Below, piece by piece: positions 57,491 to 64,000 of a stretch of 64,000 bases of DNA. The position numbers and the translations under genes are program-made. Source of the DNA: Phenylobacterium sp. (GTDB taxonomy: Bacteria; Pseudomonadota; Alphaproteobacteria; Caulobacterales; Caulobacteraceae); the NCBI RefSeq assembly GCF_004299445.1, contig NZ_SCTC01000083.1, forward strand, positions 109,552 to 173,551, in the 5' to 3' direction. A model generated the notes under the pieces. The model was given only the letters and a program-made list of their open reading frames with translations. It searched no databases and was not told the origin of the DNA. Every line of letters starts with the position of its first letter. Positions within the stretch are counted from its first letter, which is position 1.

Positions 57491-59053
57491 ATGTCGTCGA
57501 AACCCGCGGCCGCGCCCGCCACGGCGCCCGCCACCGGGGCGCCCAGCTTCACGCCGGCCTACCGCAGTGCGGTGCTGGGTCTGCTGGTGATCGCCTACAC
57601 CTTCAACTTCATCGACCGCACGATCATCAATACGATCGGACAGGCGATCAAAGAGGACCTGCAGCTCACCGACACCCAGCTGGGCTGGCTCACTGGGCTG
57701 GCGTTCGCGCTTCTTTACACCACGCTGGGCATCCCGATCGCGCGGCTGGCCGACCGGTACAACCGCGTCAACATCATCTCGATCGCCATCGTGATCTGGT
57801 GCGGCTTCACCGCGCTGTGCGGGACGGCGACGACCTACCTGCAACTGCTGCTCTACCGGGTGGGCGTGGGCGTGGGCGAGGCGGGGCTGACGCCCCCGGC
57901 CCACTCACTGATCAGCGACTACTACGAGCCCCAGAAGCGGGCCTCGGCGCTCTCGATCTATTCGTTCGGGATTCCGCTGGGCGCCGGGTTCGGGGCCGTG
58001 GCCGGCGGCTGGATCGCCCAGGAGGTCTCCTGGCAGGCCGCCTTCATGATCGTGGGCGCGCCCGGCATCCTCATCGCCATCGCGATCAAGCTCTTCGTCA
58101 AGGAACCGCCCCGCGGCTGGGCCGACCGCCAGCTGGCCGACGCCAAGGCTCAGGGCGCGTCGTCGCCCCAAGCGGCGGTGGGCGATGAAACGCCGGGGGC
58201 CCTCGGTCGCGAGGCCTCCGAGGCCGGCGCCCCCAACGACGCGGCCAAGCCGGCCTCGATGCTGGCGGTGGCCAAGCGCCTGTTCGGCTCGTGGGGGATG
58301 TTCCACATGGCCGCCGGCATTACCGTCGCCAGCTTCGCCGGCTACGGCACCGGCGCCTACGCGGCCCCCTACTTCATCCGCGAGTTCGGCCTGGGCCTGG
58401 CGCTCGTGGGCCTGGCCACCGGCGTGATCGCCATGGTTTCGAACGGCGCCGGCACCCTGCTGGGCGGCTTCTTGACCGATTGGGCGTCCAAGCGGTCGGC
58501 CCGCTGGTACGCCCTGGTGCCGGGGATCGGCCTGATCCTGGCGACGCCCCTCTACATCCTGGCCTACACCCGCGACGACTATCAGCTGGCCTGGGCCATC
58601 CTGCTGATCCCGGGGATCCTGCACTACACCTACCTGGGCCCCACGCTCGGCGTGGTGCAGAACGTCATGGACATCCGCATGCGCGCCACGGCCGTGGCCT
58701 TGCTGTGGTTCGTGCTCAACCTGATCGCGCTGGGCTTCGGGCCCCCCTTCTGCGGCTGGTGCATCGACCAGTTCGCCCGCGCGGCCTTCGCGGCCAAGGG
58801 CATGGCCGGCGAATTCATCGCGTCCTGCCCGGGCGGCACGGCGCCCAAGGGCTCGGATCCCGCCCTGGCTGAGGCCTGCAAGTCGGCCATGGCTGAGGGC
58901 ACGCGGGCCGGACTGGTGTCGAACCTGCTGATCTATGCCTGGGCCGGCGCGCACTACCTGCTGGCCGCCATCACCCTGCCCAAGGACATGGCCAAGGCCC
59001 GCGCCGAGGCCGACGCCGGCGACGCCGCCGCGGCCGCCCGCGCCGCGAGCTGA
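57491..59053 (+). CDS. MFS transporter, spinster-like family
   Basis: 520 aa. Twelve helices with NFIDRTIINTIGQAIKEDLQ, motif-A loop PIARLADRYNRVNIIS and GEAGLTPPAHSLISDYYEPQ. These match the paralogue at 39292-40665 segment by segment. It has two additions: a 45-residue acidic central loop (about 210-255) between helices 6 and 7, and a Cys-containing periplasmic loop near 440-470 (FIASCPGGTAPKG). Likely lipid or organic-anion transport; the substrate is undefined. Confidence 0.9.
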   Translation: MSSKPAAAPATAPATGAPSFTPAYRSAVLGLLVIAYTFNFIDRTIINTIGQAIKEDLQLTDTQLGWLTGLAFALLYTTLGIPIARLADRYNRVNIISIAIVIWCGFTALCGTATTYLQLLLYRVGVGVGEAGLTPPAHSLISDYYEPQKRASALSIYSFGIPLGAGFGAVAGGWIAQEVSWQAAFMIVGAPGILIAIAIKLFVKEPPRGWADRQLADAKAQGASSPQAAVGDETPGALGREASEAGAPNDAAKPASMLAVAKRLFGSWGMFHMAAGITVASFAGYGTGAYAAPYFIREFGLGLALVGLATGVIAMVSNGAGTLLGGFLTDWASKRSARWYALVPGIGLILATPLYILAYTRDDYQLAWAILLIPGILHYTYLGPTLGVVQNVMDIRMRATAVALLWFVLNLIALGFGPPFCGWCIDQFARAAFAAKGMAGEFIASCPGGTAPKGSDPALAEACKSAMAEGTRAGLVSNLLIYAWAGAHYLLAAITLPKDMAKARAEADAGDAAAAARAAS

Positions 59054-59082
59054 GCCCCCGACGCTGAGGTCTCGACCGCGCC

Positions 59083-59105
59083 CGCCCGCTGCAGCGCAGC
59101 GGGCG
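59083..59105 (+). terminator. Hairpin after MFS transporter
   Basis: GCCCGCTGC (59084-59092) and GCAGCGGGC (59096-59104) pair perfectly around a 3-nt loop, extended by one pair. No T run. Confidence 0.5.
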
Positions 59106-59219
59106 GCGTGTGCGCCGCCGAACAAAAATCATCCCACGCGCGCGCCGCGCTGCAACCAAACCCCCTCCCGGCGGGTTGGGGGCAGGTCGGGGGCTCTACT
59201 CCGTTCGTGGGGCTATTGA

Positions 59220-59885
59220 ATGCATCGATCCGGAGCCATCGCGCTTCTCGCAGCCACGGCCTTCGCCGCCGCGGCCCCTGTCACGGCGCAGGCCGCGACC
59301 TTCCTGACCGTCGGAGCGTCCAGCCTCTGCGGTCCGGCCGGCTGCTTCGCCGGCGCCAAGAAGAGCTACACCCAGACGTTCTCGGCGTCGCAGCGGGCCG
59401 GGACGTTCGACGTCTCCCAGCTGCAGATCGCCAAGTCGGTGACCGCCGGCGCCGTGGACCACACCGCCGTGAGGGTGACCTTCATCCTCGCGGACGGGAC
59501 CGAGGTCAGCTGGGGCAAGTTTTCGCTGGCGGCGCTGGGCGGCGACGTCGTGACGCTGGGCGGCCAGGCGGTGGCCTGGAACGCGGCGGCCGGCGACCTC
59601 ACGGTGCGCCTCGATCTGGTCGTGCCGGAAAAGCCCGGCGCGGGCGGCGGCGGCTTCGGCGGCGGCGGCGGCGGTGGTTGGGCCGCGGGCGGCGGCGGGG
59701 CTGACGTGGACGGCGGCGGCTTCACCGACATCGTCCAGGGCCGGCCCCTGATCAAGCCGGCGATCAACCAGCCGTCCGTGGCGGCCATCCCGGAACCCGG
59801 CGCCTGGGCGCTGATGATCCTCGGCTTCGGCGCGGCGGGGGCGATGCTGCGGCGTCGGACGGCCTACCACCTTAGGTATGGTTAA
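59220..59885 (+). CDS. PEPxxWA-CTERM secreted protein, tandem paralogue 1
   Basis: 221 aa. Signal peptide to about residue 26 (QAA). Body: FLTVGASSLCGPAGCFAGAK with a C-x4-C pair, beta strands (VRVTFILADGTEVSWGKFSL), then a very long glycine run (GGGGFGGGGGGGWAAGGGG, about 141-160) before the sorting signal PEPGAWALMILGFGAAGAML plus RRR. Homologous throughout its body to the next gene. ATG has no strong ribosome site. Confidence 0.85.
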   Translation: MHRSGAIALLAATAFAAAAPVTAQAATFLTVGASSLCGPAGCFAGAKKSYTQTFSASQRAGTFDVSQLQIAKSVTAGAVDHTAVRVTFILADGTEVSWGKFSLAALGGDVVTLGGQAVAWNAAAGDLTVRLDLVVPEKPGAGGGGFGGGGGGGWAAGGGGADVDGGGFTDIVQGRPLIKPAINQPSVAAIPEPGAWALMILGFGAAGAMLRRRTAYHLRYG

Positions 59886-59992
59886 TTTTCCCCTAACACG
59901 GGTGAGCTGATCGCGCCCCTGGGGCGAGTGCTTGTGGACTCTACTCTCTGTTGCGTAGGTGTCCCGACATTCGCCACGGATGGGGCCGGGGT

Positions 59993-60616
59993 ATGCGCAC
60001 GTTTCTGATCGCCGCCGCCGCGATGGCGGCCATGACGCTGGGGGCCTCGCAGGTCCAGGCGGCCACGGTGCTCAACGTCGGCTGGACCACCGACTGCGGC
60101 AAGTCCACCTGCTTCGACGAGAACGGCCAGTACCGCCAGACGTTCTCCCGCGGCGCCTTCAGCGGCCCCGTGAGCATCAGCCAGCTCCTGATGGACCGCG
60201 GCGTCCTCGGAACCCTGGATGGCAAAACGTTTCGACTCAGCTTCCAGTTGAATGACGAGGAGCTCGGGACCTGGGGTCAGTACAACATGGGCGGCATCGG
60301 CGGCGACCAGCTCTGGTTCGGCGGCGAGCAGTTCACCTGGAACCCCGAAGACGGCGACCTCGTCCTCGTCCTGCAGATCACGCCGCCACCTAAGCCGGGC
60401 GCGGGCGGCGGCCTCGGCGGCTTCGCCCTGCGCGAGGACGGCGACGGCGAATCAGCTCCCTTCGATGGCGGCGACGAAGGCGATGGCGGCCAGCCCGGCG
60501 GCCGCGAACCCGTCGCCGCGGTGCCCGAACCCTCGACCTGGGCCATGATGATCATCGGCTTCGGCCTCGCCGGCGCCCTGATCCGGCGGCGCGCTGTGGT
60601 ATTGGCGCAACCCTGA
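59993..60616 (+). CDS. PEPxxWA-CTERM secreted protein, tandem paralogue 2
   Basis: 207 aa from MRTFLIAAAAMAAMTLGASQ. Same architecture as the preceding gene: LNVGWTTDCGKSTCFDENGQ (C-x4-C), FSRGAFSGPVSISQLLM, GTWGQYNMGGIGGDQLWFGG, a PPPKPGAGGG hinge, an acidic Gly/Asp linker (GDGESAPFDGGDEGDGGQ), then PEPSTWAMMIIGFGLAGALI and RRR. It is a local gene duplication. A hairpin terminator follows. Confidence 0.85.
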   Translation: MRTFLIAAAAMAAMTLGASQVQAATVLNVGWTTDCGKSTCFDENGQYRQTFSRGAFSGPVSISQLLMDRGVLGTLDGKTFRLSFQLNDEELGTWGQYNMGGIGGDQLWFGGEQFTWNPEDGDLVLVLQITPPPKPGAGGGLGGFALREDGDGESAPFDGGDEGDGGQPGGREPVAAVPEPSTWAMMIIGFGLAGALIRRRAVVLAQP

Positions 60617-60618
60617 AG

Positions 60619-60648
60619 CGGCAACCGCCCGCCAAGCGGGTGTTGCCG
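60619..60648 (+). terminator. Hairpin after PEPxxWA paralogue 2
   Basis: CGGCAAC (60619-60625) pairs with GTTGCCG (60642-60648), extended inward by GCCCGC/GCGGGT pairing. It starts 3 nt past the stop and separates this gene from the TonB receptor promoter. Confidence 0.6.
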
Positions 60649-60650
60649 AC

Positions 60651-60678
60651 TTGACATGATCTGTCGCAAATCTGTGAT
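60651..60678 (+). promoter_or_regulatory. Sigma-70-type promoter for TonB receptor
   Basis: Perfect TTGACA at 60651-60656, 16-nt spacer, TGTGAT at 60673-60678 (4 of 6 to consensus). The receptor ATG is 50 bp downstream with AGGGGAG before it. Confidence 0.5.
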
Positions 60679-60728
60679 CTCCCCCACACGAGCGGCCGCC
60701 TGCACGACGGCCGCAGGGGAGAACGAAA

Positions 60729-63560
60729 ATGAAATCCAAACTTGCACAGGCCGCCTCGTGGGCGGTCCTGTTTGCGCTGGGCGCTGGCGCCTCAGCGTCG
60801 GCCCAGACGGCCAGCGTCGAGGAAGTGGTGGTGACCGGTTCGCGGATCCGCACCAGCCCGCTGGAGCGTGACCAGCCGGTCGTGGCCATCGACGAGGCGC
60901 TGGTCGCCAAGCAGGGCCTGACCTCCACCGTCGACGTCCTGCAGCGCATCCCGTCGGCAGGCGGCGGCCTGAACGCCAAGTTCAACAACTCGGGCAACTT
61001 CGGGAATCCCCCGGACGGCGGCGGCGTGGGCGCGGGCTCGGCCGAAATTGACCTGCGCTACCTCAGCTCGCGCCGGGTCCTGGTGCTGGTGGACGGCCTG
61101 CGCTGGGTGCCAGGCGCGGCGGCCTCGGGCGTGCCGGGCTCGGTCGACCTGAACACCATCCCGACGGCCATGATCAGCCGGATGGAAGTGCTCCAGGAAG
61201 GCGCCTCGCCGATCTATGGCTCGGACGCCATCGCCGGCGTGGTGAACATCATCACCAAGGAACGCCAGGAGGGCTTCCAGGCCACGGCCCAGATCGGTCA
61301 GACCGACCACGACGACGGCTTCACCCAGGACTACAACGTCACCTGGGGCGCCACGGCTGGGAACCTCTCGATCGTCGTCGGCGGCGGCTACTTCAAGCAG
61401 GACCCGGTGTTCTCGGGCGACCGTGCGATCAGCCGGTTCCCGCAGCCCTTCGCGTCCTCGTGCCTGGACGGCGGCTGTTCGTCCGGCACCCCGCTGGGCC
61501 GGTTCATCGTCAGCGACCCGAACACGGGCCGCGACCTGAACCTCACGCTGAAGTCGGCTCTGGCCCCCGGCGTACGCCCCACCTACATCCCCGGCGACCC
61601 CACCGGAGCAGCCTCCAGCTTCAAGGGCTTCACCACCGCCGACCGCTTCAACTTCCAGCCGTTCAACTACATCTCGACCCCGCTGGAACGCGTCAGCCTG
61701 TTCGGCTCGGTTCGTCAGGACATCACCGAGAACGTCCGGTTCCGCGCCCGCGCCAGCTACGTGCAGCGCAAGTCGGCCAACCAGGCCGCCCCGCTGCCGC
61801 TGTTCGTGGGTCCTGACGCCGGCAACGGCAACCTGCTGGACACCGTGACCGTCGACGCGACGAACCCGTTCAATCCGTTCGGCTTCACGCTGCGGCCTGG
61901 GACCTACGCCTTCATCGGGCGTCGGATGGTCGAGAACGGCCCACGCCACTACGAGCAGGAAGTCGACACCTGGAACGTGACCGCGACCCTCTCGGGCGAC
62001 TTCTCGGTCGGCGACAAGGCGTGGGCCTGGGACGTGAACGCGATCTATTCGCGCAACCACGCCGAACAGACCTTCACCGGCAACGTCAACGCCCAGCGCG
62101 TGCAGCAGGCCCTGGGCCCCCTGGCGCAGTGCACCGGCGCGTGCGTTCCGCTGAACATCTTCGGCGGCGCCGGCACGATCACGCCGGCGATGCTGCAGTT
62201 CATCGGCTTCACCCAGCAGGACACCAGCCAGCAGGAACTGACCGACTTCTCGGCCAACCTGACCGGCGACCTGTTCGACCTGCCGGCCGGCCCCCTCGCC
62301 TTCGCCGTCGGCGTCGAGCGGCGGCGGACCGAAGGCTACTTCCAGCCCGACGCCATCGTTGCGGCCGGCCTGTCGTCCGACATCCCGGCCCAGCCTGCGA
62401 GCGGCAAGATCACGGTCAAGGAAGCCTATGGCGAACTGAAGATCCCGCTGCTGGCCGACATGCCGTTCTTCCATCGCCTGGAAGGCTCGCTTGCGGCGCG
62501 CTTCTTCGACTACTCGACCTCGGGCTCGGACGAGACCTTCAAGGCCGGCCTGTCCTGGCGTCCGGTTGAAGAAGTGCTGTTCCGCGCGTCGTGGGGCGAG
62601 GGCTTCCGGGCCCCGTCGATCGGCGAGTTGTTCGGCACCGCCTCGCGGTTCGACCAAGAGATCAACGATCCCTGCTCGGGCTTCAGCGCCGCAACCCCGG
62701 CGGCGGTCCGAGCGAACTGCATCGCCCGCGGCGTCCCTGCCAACGGCAGCTATGTGCAGCTGAACCCGCAGATCTCGGTGGTCACCAGCGGCAACCGCGC
62801 CCTCAAGCCTGAGACCAGCGAAAGCTGGAATTTCAGCGGCGTCTGGGAGCCGACGATGTTCCGCGACACCAGCTGGTCTCGCAACATCTCGCTGGAAGTC
62901 GCCTACTCCAACATTGAGCTGGATGACGCGATCCAGGCGCAGAACGGCCAGAGCCTGGTCGACCGCTGCGCCCGGACCAACGACGCCCTGGCCTGCGCCA
63001 CCATCACGCGCACGGCCTCGGGCCAGATCGCTGGGATCGCCAACCCGCTGATCAACATCGGCGGCATCAAGACCCGCGCGGTCGACGTCAACTTCGTCTG
63101 GACTTCGCCGCAGTGGGATGTCGGCCAGTTCGGCTTCCGCTGGTACACCACCCGTCTGCTCGAGTTCAGCGAGTTCGTGCCGGGCGGCGCGGGCCTGGTG
63201 AAGATCGAGCGTGAGGGCACCGAGCGCGGCAGCCCCGACCAGGCCTTCCCCAAGTGGAAGTCCACGGGGATGCTCGATTGGGACAAGGACATGTTCGGCG
63301 CCACGCTGACGGGCCGCTATATCCATAGCGTCCAGGAAGCCGGTGCGGCCAACAAGCTGGAGTCGCGCCTCTACATCGACGCCCAGCTGCGCTGGCGGCC
63401 CGACTTCATGGACCAGGACATCTCGTTCGCCGTCGGCGTGAACAACCTGTTCGACAAGGACCCGCCGGGCTGCATCACCTGCGGCCTGAACAACTACGAC
63501 CCAAACGCTTATGACGCGCCGGGCCGCTTCCTCTACCTGCGCCTGAGCTACAAGCAGTAG
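60729..63560 (+). CDS. TonB-dependent receptor, large class
   Basis: 943 aa; ATG preceded by GGGGAGAACGAAA. Signal peptide to about residue 26 (SASAQ), TonB-box VEEVVVTGSRIRTSPLERDQ, plug with LSSRRVLVLVDGLRWVPGAA and EGASPIYGSDAIAGVVNIIT, barrel to a terminal YLRLSYKQ. The RxxVLVDGxR/YGSDAIAGVVN form is that of the Caulobacter-type oligosaccharide/oligopeptide receptor class, unlike the two iron-complex-type receptors earlier. Preceded by PEPxxWA surface proteins. Confidence 0.93.
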   Translation: MKSKLAQAASWAVLFALGAGASASAQTASVEEVVVTGSRIRTSPLERDQPVVAIDEALVAKQGLTSTVDVLQRIPSAGGGLNAKFNNSGNFGNPPDGGGVGAGSAEIDLRYLSSRRVLVLVDGLRWVPGAAASGVPGSVDLNTIPTAMISRMEVLQEGASPIYGSDAIAGVVNIITKERQEGFQATAQIGQTDHDDGFTQDYNVTWGATAGNLSIVVGGGYFKQDPVFSGDRAISRFPQPFASSCLDGGCSSGTPLGRFIVSDPNTGRDLNLTLKSALAPGVRPTYIPGDPTGAASSFKGFTTADRFNFQPFNYISTPLERVSLFGSVRQDITENVRFRARASYVQRKSANQAAPLPLFVGPDAGNGNLLDTVTVDATNPFNPFGFTLRPGTYAFIGRRMVENGPRHYEQEVDTWNVTATLSGDFSVGDKAWAWDVNAIYSRNHAEQTFTGNVNAQRVQQALGPLAQCTGACVPLNIFGGAGTITPAMLQFIGFTQQDTSQQELTDFSANLTGDLFDLPAGPLAFAVGVERRRTEGYFQPDAIVAAGLSSDIPAQPASGKITVKEAYGELKIPLLADMPFFHRLEGSLAARFFDYSTSGSDETFKAGLSWRPVEEVLFRASWGEGFRAPSIGELFGTASRFDQEINDPCSGFSAATPAAVRANCIARGVPANGSYVQLNPQISVVTSGNRALKPETSESWNFSGVWEPTMFRDTSWSRNISLEVAYSNIELDDAIQAQNGQSLVDRCARTNDALACATITRTASGQIAGIANPLINIGGIKTRAVDVNFVWTSPQWDVGQFGFRWYTTRLLEFSEFVPGGAGLVKIEREGTERGSPDQAFPKWKSTGMLDWDKDMFGATLTGRYIHSVQEAGAANKLESRLYIDAQLRWRPDFMDQDISFAVGVNNLFDKDPPGCITCGLNNYDPNAYDAPGRFLYLRLSYKQ

Positions 63561-63588
63561 CCTCAGCGCCGGTAGCCATTGACTAAGG

Positions 63589-63621
63589 GATCATGCGGCC
63601 GGATATGCCGGCCGCATGATC
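63589..63621 (+). terminator. Perfect 14-bp hairpin covering the purB start codon
   Basis: GATCATGCGGCCGG (63589-63602), loop ATATG, CCGGCCGCATGATC (63608-63621). It starts 28 nt after the TonB receptor stop, so it may end that transcript, but there is no T run. The purB ATG (63616-63618) is in the right arm. TTGACT at 63579-63584 upstream could drive a leaderless purB transcript that would not include the left arm. Confidence 0.6.
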
Positions 63622-64000
63622 CCCCGCTACACCCGCAAGGAAGCCGCCGACGTCTGGTCGCCCCAGACCCGATTCAAGATCATGTTCGAGATCGAGGCCC
63701 ACGCCGCCGACGCCATGGCGGACCTGGGCGTGATCCCGAAGGAGGCCGCCCGGGTCATCTGGGAAAAGGGCCGCGACGCGATCTGGAACGCCGACCGCAT
63801 CGACGAGATCGAGCGCGAGGTGAAGCATGACGTCATCGCCTTCCTCACCCACGTCACCGAAATCGTGGGGCCCGAAGCCCGATTCCTCCACCAGGGCATG
63901 ACGTCGTCCGACGTCAACGACACCACCCTCGCCGTCCAGCTCTGCCGCGCCACCGACCTCCTGATGGAGGACGTCGACATGGTGCTGGGCGCGCTGAAGC
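63616..64000 (+). CDS. purB: Adenylosuccinate lyase, N-terminal fragment
   Basis: First 128 codons; the gene runs off the right edge. Begins MIPRYTRKEAADVWSPQTRF, the standard alphaproteobacterial PurB start. It continues with FKIMFEIEAHAADAMADLGV, VKHDVIAFLTHVTEIVG (with the conserved His-Asp substrate motif) and FLHQGMTSSDVNDT, the fumarase/ASL-superfamily signature. PurB releases fumarate from adenylosuccinate and SAICAR in purine synthesis. No ribosome site precedes the ATG, which sits inside a perfect hairpin. Confidence 0.95.
   Translation, partial: MIPRYTRKEAADVWSPQTRFKIMFEIEAHAADAMADLGVIPKEAARVIWEKGRDAIWNADRIDEIEREVKHDVIAFLTHVTEIVGPEARFLHQGMTSSDVNDTTLAVQLCRATDLLMEDVDMVLGALK

Noticed and set aside
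1..64000. tRNA, rRNA, CRISPR arrays, insertion sequences
   Set aside because: None recognised by eye on either strand; a covariance-model scan would be needed to exclude small structured RNAs.

Overview
The window is GC-rich DNA with dense, short-spaced, often 4-nt-overlapping genes. It carries TonB-dependent receptors, HWE-family histidine kinases, PEPxxWA-CTERM secreted proteins and many start codons without a clear Shine-Dalgarno. Together these point to an alphaproteobacterium of the Caulobacterales, Phenylobacterium/Caulobacter-like. The genus is inferred from gene content only; there is no rRNA here.

Layout. 1-3131: copper module (PepSY membrane protein fragment, CopA multicopper oxidase, Met/His-repeat CopB). 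3199-5519: reverse-strand envelope/stress cluster (DUF3618, holin-like and amphipathic stress proteins, plus a small relative). 5639-14056: M28 peptidase, MASE1 kinase, small secreted protein, HWE kinase, LuxR regulator, a PEPxxWA-CTERM protein and a single-domain response regulator. 14057-19482: DctA-type transporter, serine hydrolase with a secreted partner, GDYXXLXY/DUF2157 membrane pair. 19736-25196: TonB receptor, intradiol-dioxygenase-fold lipoprotein, an overlapping gene pair that looks like phage spanins, SPOR protein. 25423-33239: unknown cytoplasmic protein, second HWE kinase, and a response regulator coupled to a giant eight-PAS hybrid kinase. 33399-40665: gamma-carbonic-anhydrase-like protein, a DsbA-fold isomerase/SDR operon with divergent HxlR regulator, secreted tyrosine phosphatase, PhyH dioxygenase, GST/DUF1697 pair, MFS transporter.

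40749-42421 is a damaged locus. A response regulator/histidine kinase pair and an oppositely oriented PEPxxWA-CTERM gene meet head to head with both 5' ends missing, as if one deletion (or an assembly join) removed the middle. 42517-48912: carotenoid oxygenase with DUF2141, a Coq4-like protein, two GSTs, and a TetR-Rieske oxygenase operon facing a GST across a 34-bp dyad operator. 49323-57242: second TonB receptor, a translationally coupled pair made of a styrene-oxide-isomerase-like membrane protein and a PF10118 protein, secreted proteins, a lower-GC methyltransferase flanked by intergenic repeats, and a 57-aa gene. 57491-64000: MFS paralogue, two tandem paralogous PEPxxWA-CTERM proteins, third TonB receptor, and the start of purB, whose start codon lies inside a perfect 14-bp hairpin.

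Overall this is an accessory, lipophilic-compound/aromatics-handling chromosome region (receptors, transporters, oxygenases, GSTs, SDR, isomerases) interleaved with sensory genes. I saw no tRNA, rRNA, CRISPR array, transposase or complete prophage.
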